A stretch of 39,114 nucleotides of DNA from Arthrobacter sp. cf158 (lineage in GTDB: Bacteria; Actinomycetota; Actinomycetes; Actinomycetales; Micrococcaceae), in assembly GCF_900106835.1 (NCBI RefSeq), contig NZ_FNNR01000016.1, positions 1-39,114 on the forward strand, written 5' to 3'. Of the stretch, positions 15,193-23,583 are shown piece by piece. The notes below the pieces were generated by a model. That model made no database searches, had not been told where the DNA came from, and saw only the letters and a program-made list of their open reading frames with translations. Made by a program: the position numbers and the translations under genes. Numbering within the stretch: position 1 is the first letter of the stretch; the number at the start of each line of letters is the position of its first letter.

Positions 15193-15894
15193 CTAGGGTT
15201 CGAGGGTCTCGGCGAGGCCGGACAGGACAGGTTCGCGGCCCAGCTCGATGTGTGAGTATGCCAACGAGTACGCCAGATCCGGCTTACCCTTCAGAATGGC
15301 GTTGCACAGCTCTGTGTGCTCGTCGCGCTGGAGCTCATTGCTGCGATTGTGTGCCAGTCCGAAAATCCACCGCATCCGGCCGAACAGTGGCTTCACGGAT
15401 TCGATCAGCAGCCGGTTACCTGAAAGCCGAACGATCTCTGCGTGCAACTCGGCGCTGATCACGGCAACGTCTTCGCTCCGGGACTCGTCGATGGCCGCCG
15501 TGGAGGCCTCCATGAGTTCCTCGAGCCGGCCGCCGTCGCTGCCCTCAGCCACTCGGGTGGCAGCCATCCTGGCGGCGAAGGTTTCCAGGCACAGCCGGAT
15601 GTCGAAAAGTTCGTTGACGTCGGTGAGTGTCAGTTGCCGGACCACCGCACCGCGGCGCGGGAAGGTCTCAACAAAGCCGTCCTGCTCCAGGCGCTGGATG
15701 GCCTCGCGCACAGGAATACGGGAGACGTTGTAGATCTCCGAGAGCTCGCGTTCACGCAACCGCACGCCCTGGGCGTACTTGCCCGTGACGATGCCTTCCA
15801 GCACCAGTTGGTAGACATTCTCCGCGCGGGCCTCTTCATCGCGGCCATTTCCCGTGTCCGGCATCGCCTCAGCCACTGTCAAACTTCCCTTCAT
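15193..15894 (-). CDS. GntR-family (FadR/FCD) transcriptional regulator
   Basis: DNA-binding regulator of 233 aa. The N-terminal winged helix has the GntR signature RLRERELSEIYNVSRIPVRE followed by AIQRLEQDGFVETFPRRGAVV. The C-terminal all-helical FCD ligand-binding domain starts near LTDVNELFDIRLCLE. Its three metal/ligand histidines are plausible in ELHAEIV, LAHNRSN-ELQRDEH and YSHIELG. It follows the amidohydrolase gene by 34 nt on the same strand and is probably cotranscribed. Palindromes TTGGTATACCAA at the +1 of three nearby promoters are its likely operators, so it should be a repressor relieved by a pathway metabolite. The start at 15894 is chosen by GGGAG upstream; 15864 is possible. 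Confidence 0.9.
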   Translation of the reverse strand: MKGSLTVAEAMPDTGNGRDEEARAENVYQLVLEGIVTGKYAQGVRLRERELSEIYNVSRIPVREAIQRLEQDGFVETFPRRGAVVRQLTLTDVNELFDIRLCLETFAARMAATRVAEGSDGGRLEELMEASTAAIDESRSEDVAVISAELHAEIVRLSGNRLLIESVKPLFGRMRWIFGLAHNRSNELQRDEHTELCNAILKGKPDLAYSLAYSHIELGREPVLSGLAETLEP

Positions 15895-15928
15895 GCCAGC
15901 GTCCGCTCCCTGTGCCGGACGGCGCCGG

Positions 15929-17395
15929 TCAGCGTTCCAACCGAGCATACACGGGAGGAAACAGCTCATCCGCAGGGCGGTTCCTGATGTCACGGGCGCT
16001 GTAGGCTCCGCGCATCTTGTGGAAGAGTTCCTGGCCCCTGGACCGCCAGAGTTCCAGGTCCACTCCGTCGATTTCGCCGTCGGCCATGATGGTCCGGCCT
16101 GCCACCACGGACAGCACGGCCTGGCGGGCTGTTCCGTTCAGGAGAAGGGTCCTCAACGGGTCATCGTGGACGCCGTCACGGAAGTCGCCAAGGGAGAACG
16201 CCACCATGTCAGCCTGGGCGCCTGGCTGAAGCCGGCCAAGGTCCGGGCGCCTCAAAGCATGAGCACCGCCCAAGGTAGCGGCGTCGACGTATCCGGCGAC
16301 GTCACCGGCGTCGTTGGTGCCGGCGAGGATCTTGGCGAGCTGCACGCCGGCATCGATACCCCGGATGAGGTCCGGCGGGAACGAGTCGGTTCCCAGCGAA
16401 ATGTTGATTCCTGCTTCCTTGTAGGCGCCGAACGAGTCCAGTGTGCTGCCGTACCGCATGGACGTCAGGGGGCAGTGAATGATGCTGGCACCGCTGTCCG
16501 CCAGCATGGCCAGGTCACCGCGGTCTTCGCCATACACCGCAGGGTTCCTGTCCGTATAAGTGGCGTGCGGGATCAGGAGGCGCTCGTTGAGCAGACCCAC
16601 CTGGTCAAGGAGTTCCAGGGGCGTGACTCCATGCCGGCCCAGGATGAGCTCGCGTTCCACGAGGCCTTGGAGGGAGTGCAGGCGGACCAGCACATCCCGG
16701 TCGCTGGAGGCCGCTGCTGTTGCCTTGAGCAGCTCGATGTCCAACGTCTCGATCCGGCACGGGAGCAGAACACCGTTCACCAGCGGATCATTCAGCTCCG
16801 TCGCGTGGTCAATGAAGCGCAAGGCATCAGCGAGTCCCTCACGGCCCCTGCCGTCGTCGAACATCACTGAACGTTCGCCGTTCTCCAACACGACGTTCAC
16901 ACCGGAACGGTAGGCCGGCCCAAGGTAGCCACGCAGGCCCAAGCGCCGGCTGGTATCGGCCATGCCCACCAATTCCTCGAAAGGCTCGGCCCACTCGGAA
17001 TGCACTTCCGAGGCGATGGGCATGTAGGTGGTGATGCCGTGCAAGATGAGTTGGATCAGGGCGTACTCGCGGATCTGCTGGCGCTCCCCGGCACTGAAGA
17101 CGTCGGCCCGGCGATTCAGGAAGTAGTCCTCTGACCATTGGTGCCCCTTGGCCTGCTCCGGGCCGGCCCAGCTATCCAGGATGAGGTGGTCAATGTCGGT
17201 GAGCGCGTCGAGGTCGATCAGGCCGGGCATCAGCAGGGCTTCGCCTACGTGGACTTCCTCGTCCACCGGCCCGGTGTACTCGTGTCCTACGTAGTCGATG
17301 GTGTGGCCGCTGTAGACCACGCACGCATTTTCGAGCAGAACGTGGCGGCCGTTCTGATGCCCCAGCACGTAGCGGGCGGTGACCTTGGTAGGCAC
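15929..17395 (-). CDS. Amidohydrolase (ATZ/TRZ-like) with altered metal site
   Basis: TIM-barrel amidohydrolase of 488 aa. The beta-5 His is in DVLVRLHSLQG, the beta-6 His in RLLIPHATYTD, and the beta-8 Asp in ISLGTDSFPPD, as in the ATZ/TRZ deaminase group. Two usual residues differ. The beta-1 HxH, normally in PGxxxxHxH, is replaced (PGLIDLDALTDIDH), and the Glu after the beta-5 His is Gln. It is therefore either a distinct subfamily with another metal arrangement or an enzyme of changed chemistry. GTG 17395 has CAGGAG five bases upstream. It is divergent from the opp importer and shares its control region. Substrate unknown; a nitrogenous small molecule is inferred. Confidence 0.85.
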   Translation of the reverse strand: MPTKVTARYVLGHQNGRHVLLENACVVYSGHTIDYVGHEYTGPVDEEVHVGEALLMPGLIDLDALTDIDHLILDSWAGPEQAKGHQWSEDYFLNRRADVFSAGERQQIREYALIQLILHGITTYMPIASEVHSEWAEPFEELVGMADTSRRLGLRGYLGPAYRSGVNVVLENGERSVMFDDGRGREGLADALRFIDHATELNDPLVNGVLLPCRIETLDIELLKATAAASSDRDVLVRLHSLQGLVERELILGRHGVTPLELLDQVGLLNERLLIPHATYTDRNPAVYGEDRGDLAMLADSGASIIHCPLTSMRYGSTLDSFGAYKEAGINISLGTDSFPPDLIRGIDAGVQLAKILAGTNDAGDVAGYVDAATLGGAHALRRPDLGRLQPGAQADMVAFSLGDFRDGVHDDPLRTLLLNGTARQAVLSVVAGRTIMADGEIDGVDLELWRSRGQELFHKMRGAYSARDIRNRPADELFPPVYARLER

Positions 17396-17440
17396 GGCGA
17401 CTCCTGTTTCCTGTCCGCGAGGGACAGCTCGTATTACTCT

Positions 17441-17452
17441 CTGGTATTCCAA
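17441..17452 (-). promoter_or_regulatory. GntR operator at the amidohydrolase +1
   Basis: CTGGTATTCCAA (minus strand TTGGAATACCAG) matches the palindrome TTGGTATACCAA at 10 of 12 positions. It spans the predicted start of transcription of the amidohydrolase-gntR operon (about 17451). Confidence 0.7.
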
Positions 17453-17457
17453 ACAGT

Positions 17458-17485
17458 ACATTATTTGTGATTTACATCGCATCAA
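17458..17485 (-). promoter_or_regulatory. Promoter of amidohydrolase-gntR operon
   Basis: Read on the minus strand, -35 TTGATG (17485-17480), a 16-base spacer, then -10 TAATGT (17463-17458). The predicted +1 is near 17451, inside the GntR operator. The 5' leader then carries CAGGAG before GTG 17395. Confidence 0.6.
17466..17481 (+). promoter_or_regulatory. CRP/GlxR-like site between divergent promoters
   Basis: TGTGATTTACATCGCA matches TGTGA-N2-TA-N2-TCACA with one mismatch. It overlaps the -35 of the opp promoter and lies between the -35 and -10 of the amidohydrolase promoter, so a bound protein would affect both, probably by blocking. Confidence 0.5.
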
Positions 17486-17499
17486 TCCTGCTCTAGTCT
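17471..17499 (+). promoter_or_regulatory. Promoter of the opp operon
   Basis: -35 TTTACA (17471-17476), a 17-base spacer, then -10 TAGTCT (17494-17499). The predicted +1 is near 17506, inside a GntR operator. The MFS promoter near 26840 has an almost identical -35 (TTTACT), the same spacer length and the same -10. Confidence 0.65.
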
Positions 17500-17502
17500 A
17501 TT

Positions 17503-17514
17503 TTGGTATACAAG
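17503..17514 (+). promoter_or_regulatory. GntR operator at the opp +1
   Basis: TTGGTATACAAG matches TTGGTATACCAA at 10 of 12 positions. It starts three bases after the opp -10 box, exactly as the perfect site does in the MFS promoter. Confidence 0.65.
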
Positions 17515-17537
17515 AACTCCGGAGCCAGCTCCTGATC

Positions 17538-18593
17538 ATGAAACGAGCAGAACCGTTGACCCAGTTACAGTCCATCGAACCGAATACCGGCAGCCCGCCG
17601 CTCCCACCGGCAGCGTCGCCGGAGGGCGCAGCAGCGGCACCTGCCGAGGCCCGCTCACTGCTCGCCACAGCATGGATGAGGATCCGCCGCAGCAAGATCG
17701 CGCTCCTCAGCTTGTGCGTGGTGGTGGCCATCATGTTGTTTGCCATCCTTGCGCCGGTACTAAGCGCCATGTCGGGCAACGATCCCTTCACGTCCAACAC
17801 CAGCCCGGACGTGCTGGATGACTTCCAAACACCCGGGCTGCCGCTCCCCGGCTACATGTATCCGTCAGCCCAGCACTGGTTGGGGGTGGAGCCTGGCCTG
17901 GGCCGCGATCTCTTCGCCCGGCTGGCCTACGGCGGACAGGTGTCCCTCACCATCGCTTTGCTGTCCACAGCCGTTTCTGTGGTCCTGGGAACAGTGCTGG
18001 GCGCCGCCGCCGGCTACTTTGGCGGCAAGACCGACGCCATCATCAGCCGCATCATGGACCTCTTCCTCGCGTTTCCGCATCTCCTGCTGGTGCTATCCCT
18101 GACGCCCATCCTGCAGTCGCGGCTCCGTGATACCCCGCTGGGCGAGGGGAGCTTCCTGCCCATGGCCTCGCTGGTAATCATCCTGGGCTTCTTTGGCTGG
18201 GCCTACCTCGCCCGCATTGTGCGGGGCCAGGTGCTGAGCCTCCGCGAGCGCGAGTTCGTGGAAGCCGCCCGGTCCTTCGGTGCCTCGCACCTCAGTGTCC
18301 TGTTCCGCCAGATCATCCCCAACGTCATGGGAGTCGTCCTGGTGTACGCCACCATGTTGATCCCCACCAACATCTCCGCCGAAGCTGCTTTGTCCTTCCT
18401 GGGCGTCGGAGTCAAGGACCCCACACCGTCGTGGGGCCAGATGCTGAACGCCGCCCAGTCCGGCAACTGGTACCTCAGCGATCCGTGGTTCCTGGCCGTT
18501 CCGGGCATCATGCTGATCGTCACCGTCCTGGCCTTCAACCTGCTGGGCGACGCCGTCCGGGACGCCTTGGATCCCAAAGCATCCCGTCACTAA
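17538..18593 (+). CDS. Peptide/opine-type ABC transporter permease (OppC/DppC-like)
   Basis: Inner-membrane permease of 351 aa of a family-5 ABC importer. A Pro/Ala-rich cytoplasmic N-terminus of about 50 residues precedes the first membrane helix (SKIALLSLCVVVAIMLFAIL). An extracytoplasmic loop of about 75 residues follows, then five more helices. The ATPase-contact loop is EAARSFGASHLSVLFRQIIPNV, the standard EAA motif. The ATG follows GGAG at a rather long distance (13 nt), and another in-frame ATG near residue 46 is less likely. First gene of an operon in the unusual order C-A-B-D-F, led by the GntR-controlled promoter. Confidence 0.9.
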   Translation: MKRAEPLTQLQSIEPNTGSPPLPPAASPEGAAAAPAEARSLLATAWMRIRRSKIALLSLCVVVAIMLFAILAPVLSAMSGNDPFTSNTSPDVLDDFQTPGLPLPGYMYPSAQHWLGVEPGLGRDLFARLAYGGQVSLTIALLSTAVSVVLGTVLGAAAGYFGGKTDAIISRIMDLFLAFPHLLLVLSLTPILQSRLRDTPLGEGSFLPMASLVIILGFFGWAYLARIVRGQVLSLREREFVEAARSFGASHLSVLFRQIIPNVMGVVLVYATMLIPTNISAEAALSFLGVGVKDPTPSWGQMLNAAQSGNWYLSDPWFLAVPGIMLIVTVLAFNLLGDAVRDALDPKASRH

Positions 18594-18641
18594 GTTCTCC
18601 ATTCATCCCCGCATCGCCTTCCACCCCTCTCAAGGAGCATC

Positions 18642-20366
18642 ATGAAAACCCCTGCAAGAGCCCTGGCTCTTTCCGTGCTGATTGCCATGGCCGCCACCGG
18701 CTGCGGCGCCGGCCAGAACCAGCCCAGCAGTTCCAAGCCCGCCGAATCGGTCACGGAACTGGCCCCCAACGTGGTCAAGTCCGGCTTCAACGGCAAGGGC
18801 GGAAACATCAACGTCCTGATGTCTTCCGACTTCCAGACTCTGGATCCCGGCAACAGCAATTACGTCCAGACGGCCAACGTCGGCCAGCTGTACTACCGCA
18901 CGCTGACCATGGCCAAGGAAACAGCCGGCCAACCGCCAACAGTGGTCCCGGACCTCGCCACCGACACCGGCAAGGTGTCCGACGACGGCCTCAGCTGGAC
19001 CTTCACCCTCAAGGAAGGCGTGAAGTTTGAGGACGGTACACCCATCACCTCGGCCGACATCAAGTACGGCGTAGAGCGAACCTTCGCGCAGGATGTCTTC
19101 ACCCAGGCTCCGCAGGAGCTGAACGCAGCGCTCGACGCCGGTGGGTACAAGGGGCCGTATAAGGATCCTTCCGCTGTACTCAAGGCAGTTGAAACACCCG
19201 ATGAGCGCACCGTGGTCTTCCACCTGAAGAAGCCTTTTGCGGAATTCCCGGCCCTGGCATCCCGTTCCAACACGGCACCGGTCCCGAAGGCCAAGGACAC
19301 CAAGCTGGACTACACCAACCACCCCGTATCCTCGGGCCCCTACATGGTGGAGTCCTACAACCGCGGCAAATCCCTGAAGCTGGTCCGGAATCCGCACTGG
19401 GATCCCGCCACGGACCCCAACCGCTCCGCGCTGCCGGACACGTTCAGCTTCTCGCTGTCCACCTCCCAGGCCACCATCAGCCAGCAGTTGCTCGCCGACT
19501 CGGACCCCAACGCCATCACGCTCGATTCCAATGGCGCCCTGCAGACCTCGGACTCCGCCAAACTGGCCGATGCCAAGGTAAAGGACCGGGTGGCGTCCGG
19601 ACTCCTGGGCTGCAATGACGTCCTGAGCCTGAACACCCAGAAGATCACGGATCCGGATGTCCGCAAGGCCATCGCATTGGCTCTGGACCGCCAGTCCATC
19701 CTGGTTCAGTACGGTGGACGACGCTTCGGTGAGATCACCCAGAGCCCGCTCAATGCCAAGATGCGCGGTTACGTGGAAACCGAACTGGAGCTGGACCCCG
19801 CCGGCAAGCCCAAGCTGGAGGAAGCCAAAAAACTCCTTGAGGGCAAGGACTTCCCCAAGACCCTGACGTACGGCTACGCCAACAATCGCGACGCCTTCAA
19901 GAACACCGGCACCGTTGTCCAGCAGAACCTCAAGGCCCTGGGAATCGACGTGGAACTCGTGCCGATCCCGGCACCAAACTACTACTCGGTCCTGGCCAGC
20001 GAACAACTCCCGGACATGGGCCGCTCCGGCTGGTGCGGCGGTGCCGATCCGGCATCAGTCCGTACCTCCGCTGATCCCCTGCTGGGACCGAACAATGAGG
20101 GCACCAGCTACGGCTTCTCCAACACCTCCCGGTACTTCGACCCCGTAGTGTCCAAGGCCATGTTCGATCTGCGCAACACGGACGGAACTTCAGAGGAACT
20201 GGGCAAGAAGTGGTCCGAGGCGTTCGGCTCAGCGTTGAAGACCTACCCGATCGTTCCGCTTATCCGCAGCCACACCAACAGCGTGGTGGGTTCCAACGTC
20301 CGCAATGCCCAGGTGGGCTACTTCTTCGGCGGCATCGACCTCTCGATCGTCGGCGTCGAGCAATAA
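18642..20366 (+). CDS. Family-5 solute-binding lipoprotein (OppA/DppA-like)
   Basis: Extracytoplasmic binding protein of 574 aa that delivers the substrate to the permeases. The signal peptide ends in the lipobox ATGC with lipidated Cys21. The SBP_bac_5 core shows GQLYYRTLTM, SWTFTLKEGVKFEDGTPITSAD near residues 115-135, and the late VRKAIALALDRQSIL near residue 340. AAGGAG lies well placed before the ATG. Family members bind peptides, opines, nickel or glycosides, so the ligand cannot be read from sequence. The amidohydrolase neighbours suggest an amide- or amine-containing compound. A GC hairpin lies after the stop, which may keep its mRNA level above that of the permeases. Confidence 0.92.
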   Translation: MKTPARALALSVLIAMAATGCGAGQNQPSSSKPAESVTELAPNVVKSGFNGKGGNINVLMSSDFQTLDPGNSNYVQTANVGQLYYRTLTMAKETAGQPPTVVPDLATDTGKVSDDGLSWTFTLKEGVKFEDGTPITSADIKYGVERTFAQDVFTQAPQELNAALDAGGYKGPYKDPSAVLKAVETPDERTVVFHLKKPFAEFPALASRSNTAPVPKAKDTKLDYTNHPVSSGPYMVESYNRGKSLKLVRNPHWDPATDPNRSALPDTFSFSLSTSQATISQQLLADSDPNAITLDSNGALQTSDSAKLADAKVKDRVASGLLGCNDVLSLNTQKITDPDVRKAIALALDRQSILVQYGGRRFGEITQSPLNAKMRGYVETELELDPAGKPKLEEAKKLLEGKDFPKTLTYGYANNRDAFKNTGTVVQQNLKALGIDVELVPIPAPNYYSVLASEQLPDMGRSGWCGGADPASVRTSADPLLGPNNEGTSYGFSNTSRYFDPVVSKAMFDLRNTDGTSEELGKKWSEAFGSALKTYPIVPLIRSHTNSVVGSNVRNAQVGYFFGGIDLSIVGVEQ

Positions 20367-20406
20367 CCGCGCCCCGAAAACAATCGAGCATAGTCCAGAA
20401 GGAGAA

Positions 20407-20437
20407 GCGGGCCGCCTGCAACCAGCGGGCGGCCCGC
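20407..20437 (+). promoter_or_regulatory. Intercistronic hairpin between oppA and oppB
   Basis: Perfect 10-bp arms GCGGGCCGCC and GGCGGCCCGC with an 11-base loop, 40 nt after the binding-protein stop and 10 nt before the permease start. There is no T run, so it is more likely an mRNA-stabilising or partial-attenuation structure than a full terminator. It sits close enough to the next start to affect its translation. Confidence 0.55.
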
Positions 20438-20447
20438 AACCACCACC

Positions 20448-21449
20448 ATGATGACTTTCATTCTTCGCCGGACCGGATCGCTGGTACTGCTTCTCGCCGC
20501 GGTCAGTTTCATCACCTTCACCCTCTTCCAGCTTGGCCCGTCCGATCCCGCAGCTGCTGCCTGCGGACAGGAATGCACCCCCGAACGCGTAGCGGAAGCC
20601 CGCGTGGCCCTGGGCATGGACCAGCCGTTCTTTGTCCAGTACTTCGACTACATCCGGGGCCTTTTCTCGTCGCGGATGATCGGCGCCCCGGGTGCGCAGA
20701 CGCTGTGCGAATGGCCGTGCCTGGGGAAGTCCTTCCAAACCAATGAGAACGTAGCGGACATCATCGGCCGCTCACTCCCCTACACCTTCTCCATGGCCAT
20801 CGGCGCCCTCATCCTGTGGACCATCACCGGCGTCGGGCTTGGTCTGCTTGCCGCGCTCCGCAAGGGTTCCCCGGTGGACAAGTTCATTGTGGGCGCCGCC
20901 TCCGTTGGCGTTTCACTGCCCATCCCCGTTACCGGCCTGTTCCTGCTGCTCCTGTTCGTCAACCAGCTGCACCTGCTGCCGTTCACCACCAACGAGATCA
21001 ACAGCCCCTTTGGCCCGCAAGGACCCGGGGCTTGGGTGGCCAACTATCTGCTTCCCTGGATCGCCTTGGCTGTCCTGTTCAGCGCGTCCTATATCCGGGT
21101 GACCCGTACCAATATGATCGAGACGTTCGGTGAAGACTTCATCCGGACCGCCCGCGCCAAAGGTCTTGCGCCCCGAACTGTCACTTTCAAGCACGGCGTG
21201 CGTGCAGGCATCACTCCCGTGGTCACCATGCTGGGCATGGACATTGGCCTGTTGCTCGGTGGCGCAGTCCTCACCGAGCAGATCTTCTCCGTCCCTGGCC
21301 TGGGCTTCACGGCAGTTCACGCCGCTATTTCCGGCGATCTTCCAGTGACCATGGCCATCACCATGCTGGCCGCGTTCTTCGTCATCGTTGCCAACGTTGC
21401 TGTGGACCTCGCCTACGCCGCCATCGACCCCCGAGTGAGGCTCCAATGA
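20448..21449 (+). CDS. Peptide/opine-type ABC transporter permease (OppB/DppB-like)
   Basis: Inner-membrane permease of 333 aa with six predicted helices. The N-terminal helix is typical (FILRRTGSLVLLLAAVSFITF). The EAA loop is TFGEDFIRTARAKGLAPRTV near residue 225. The first extracytoplasmic loop is long and holds four cysteines (AAACGQECTPER and LCEWPCLGKSF), which could form two disulfides. The start is ATG ATG; no strong ribosome site is seen, the upstream space being filled by a hairpin. The 3' end overlaps the next ATPase gene by ATGA. Confidence 0.9.
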   Translation: MMTFILRRTGSLVLLLAAVSFITFTLFQLGPSDPAAAACGQECTPERVAEARVALGMDQPFFVQYFDYIRGLFSSRMIGAPGAQTLCEWPCLGKSFQTNENVADIIGRSLPYTFSMAIGALILWTITGVGLGLLAALRKGSPVDKFIVGAASVGVSLPIPVTGLFLLLLFVNQLHLLPFTTNEINSPFGPQGPGAWVANYLLPWIALAVLFSASYIRVTRTNMIETFGEDFIRTARAKGLAPRTVTFKHGVRAGITPVVTMLGMDIGLLLGGAVLTEQIFSVPGLGFTAVHAAISGDLPVTMAITMLAAFFVIVANVAVDLAYAAIDPRVRLQ

Positions 21450-22516
21450 CCCAGTTGAATATCACCGCCAAGAAGGCGAGCGCCCCGGCCGGCGGTACGG
21501 CAGGCGCCACGGCCACCGCACCGTTCCTTGAAGTCCGCGACCTCACCGTGAAGTTCCCTACGGATGACGGCGTTGTCTCCGCAGTAAACGGCATGGACTT
21601 CGCCCTGGAACGCGGGCAGACCCTGGGCATCGTGGGCGAATCCGGCTCAGGTAAATCCGTCACCAGCCAAGCGCTCATGGGCCTGCTCAAGGGCACGTCC
21701 GCGCAGGTCACCGGGGAGGCGATGTTCCAAGGCAAGGACCTGGTCACGCTCCCCGAGTCCGCCATGCGCCAGCTTCGTGGCCGCAACATCGGCATGATCT
21801 TCCAGGATCCCCTTTCTGCCCTGCACCCCTTCTATACCGTGGGCCACCAGATCGCCGAGGCATACCTGGTCCACAACAAGGCGAGCAAGAAGCAGGCCCG
21901 GGCTGCCGCCGTCGACATGCTGGGTAGGGTGGGCATCCCCAGCCCGGAACAGCGCTACGACGAGTACCCCCACCACTTCTCCGGCGGCATGCGCCAGCGT
22001 GCCATGATCGCCATGGCACTGATTTGCGAGCCTGAACTGCTGATTGCCGATGAACCAACCACTGCACTGGATGTGACGGTCCAGGCCCAGATCCTGGATC
22101 TGATGTCGGAGCTTCAGGAGGAAACCAACTCGGCGCTCATCCTCATCACGCACGATCTCGGTGTGGTGGCTGAGGTCTGCGACAACGTGCTGGTCATGTA
22201 CGGAGGCCAGTGCGTCGAGTCCGGGCCGGTGGACGATATCTTCTACGACACCCAACACCCCTACACTTTGGGCCTGCTCAACTCGATGCCCACGCTCAAC
22301 AGCGCGGCAAGCCGGCTGAACCCCATACCCGGCCAGCCGCCGTCGCTCCTTGACCTGCCCAAGGGCTGCATCTTCAGCGCGAGGTGCCAATATGCCGAAC
22401 TCGCCGGCGACGGCGTCTGCGCCAGCCAGCGACCCGAGCTGCGGGTCGAAGACGGGCACGGCAAGCGCTGCCACTTGAGCGGCCCGCAGATCATCACCAT
22501 CCGGAATTCGCGTTAG
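21446..22516 (+). CDS. Peptide/opine-type ABC transporter ATPase (OppD/DppD-like)
   Basis: First of two ATPases of the importer, 356 aa. Walker A is GESGSGKSV, the Q-loop FQDPLSALHPFYTVG, the signature HFSGGMRQRAMIAMAL, Walker B LLIADEPTTALDV and the switch His in LITHDLGVVAEVCD. The C-terminal oligopeptide_HPY domain has the usual Cys pattern (KGCIFSARCQY, DGVCASQRP, KRCHL), known in some relatives to bind an iron-sulfur cluster. Its start overlaps the permease stop, so translation is coupled. Confidence 0.93.
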   Translation: MTQLNITAKKASAPAGGTAGATATAPFLEVRDLTVKFPTDDGVVSAVNGMDFALERGQTLGIVGESGSGKSVTSQALMGLLKGTSAQVTGEAMFQGKDLVTLPESAMRQLRGRNIGMIFQDPLSALHPFYTVGHQIAEAYLVHNKASKKQARAAAVDMLGRVGIPSPEQRYDEYPHHFSGGMRQRAMIAMALICEPELLIADEPTTALDVTVQAQILDLMSELQEETNSALILITHDLGVVAEVCDNVLVMYGGQCVESGPVDDIFYDTQHPYTLGLLNSMPTLNSAASRLNPIPGQPPSLLDLPKGCIFSARCQYAELAGDGVCASQRPELRVEDGHGKRCHLSGPQIITIRNSR

Positions 22517-22524
22517 GACCCGCC

Positions 22525-23547
22525 ATGGAACATCAGCCAATCCTGCAGGTGGAGAGCCTGCAGAAACACTTCCCGCTGAAGGGCGGGCTGCTGCCGGGCT
22601 CCGCCAAGGGCTCCGTCAAAGCGGTCGACGGCGTGTCGTTCAGTCTTGCTCGAGGCCAGACGCTGGGGCTGGTGGGTGAGTCCGGATGCGGTAAGTCCAC
22701 CACGGGACGCATGGTGGCACGGCTCATGGACCCGACCGGTGGACGGATCATGATCGACGGCGTCGACATCAGCCAGCTGCGTGGCCGGGAGCTGTACAAC
22801 TTCCGGCGCAAGGTCCAGATGATCTTCCAGGACCCGTTCGCCTCTCTGAACCCACGCCAGACGGTGGGTACCGCCATCGCCGCTCCCATGGTGGCTCAGA
22901 AAATCAATCCCCCGGGCGGGCTCAAGAACAGGGTCAAGGAACTCCTGGACCAGGTGGGGCTGAAGCCGGAACACTACAACCGCTTCCCGCATGAGTTCTC
23001 CGGCGGGCAGCGGCAGCGTGTGGGCATTGCCCGGGCGATTTCCCTGAACCCCTCGGTGATCGTGTGCGACGAGCCGGTCTCAGCGTTGGATGTTTCCGTG
23101 CAGGCACAGGTAGTGAACCTCCTGCAGCAGATCCAGCGGGACACTGGCGTTTCCTACATCTTTATTGCCCACGATCTTTCTGTGGTCCGGCACATTTCCC
23201 ACGAGGTTGCTGTGATGTATCTGGGCAAGATCGTGGAACAGGGCCCGCGCGACGAGCTCTTCCAGAACCCTTTGCACCCTTACACCAAGGCATTGCTCTC
23301 GGCGGTGCCACTGCCGGATCCCCGGGCCGCCCGTGAGCAGGTAAAGATCCGGCTTCGAGGCGATCTGCCGTCTCCAGCCAATCCTCCCAGCGGCTGCGTC
23401 TTCCGGACCCGTTGCCCACTGATCGGCACGCTCCCGGAGGAACAGCGGCAACGCTGCATGGACCAGATTCCGACGCCGGCCACGCCCGCCGCGCCTGCCT
23501 GCCACCATACGGGTATGGCGGCGACCGTCCTGGCCGGCGTGCAATAG
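22525..23547 (+). CDS. Peptide/opine-type ABC transporter ATPase (OppF/DppF-like)
   Basis: Second ATPase of the importer, 340 aa. Walker A is GESGCGKST, the Q-loop FQDPFASLNPRQTVG, the signature EFSGGQRQRVGIARAI, Walker B VIVCDEPVSALDV and the switch His in FIAHDLSVVRHISH. The C-terminal domain again has paired Cys (SGCVFRTRCPL) and a late Cys (RCMDQ). ATG 22525 is preferred, 8 nt after the preceding stop with AGGA upstream. The much longer open frame from 22384 is a shadow of the upstream gene's end. Confidence 0.93.
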   Translation: MEHQPILQVESLQKHFPLKGGLLPGSAKGSVKAVDGVSFSLARGQTLGLVGESGCGKSTTGRMVARLMDPTGGRIMIDGVDISQLRGRELYNFRRKVQMIFQDPFASLNPRQTVGTAIAAPMVAQKINPPGGLKNRVKELLDQVGLKPEHYNRFPHEFSGGQRQRVGIARAISLNPSVIVCDEPVSALDVSVQAQVVNLLQQIQRDTGVSYIFIAHDLSVVRHISHEVAVMYLGKIVEQGPRDELFQNPLHPYTKALLSAVPLPDPRAAREQVKIRLRGDLPSPANPPSGCVFRTRCPLIGTLPEEQRQRCMDQIPTPATPAAPACHHTGMAATVLAGVQ

Positions 23548-23583
23548 AGGCAGGCAATGGATTCACTATCAAAGGAGCAAACA

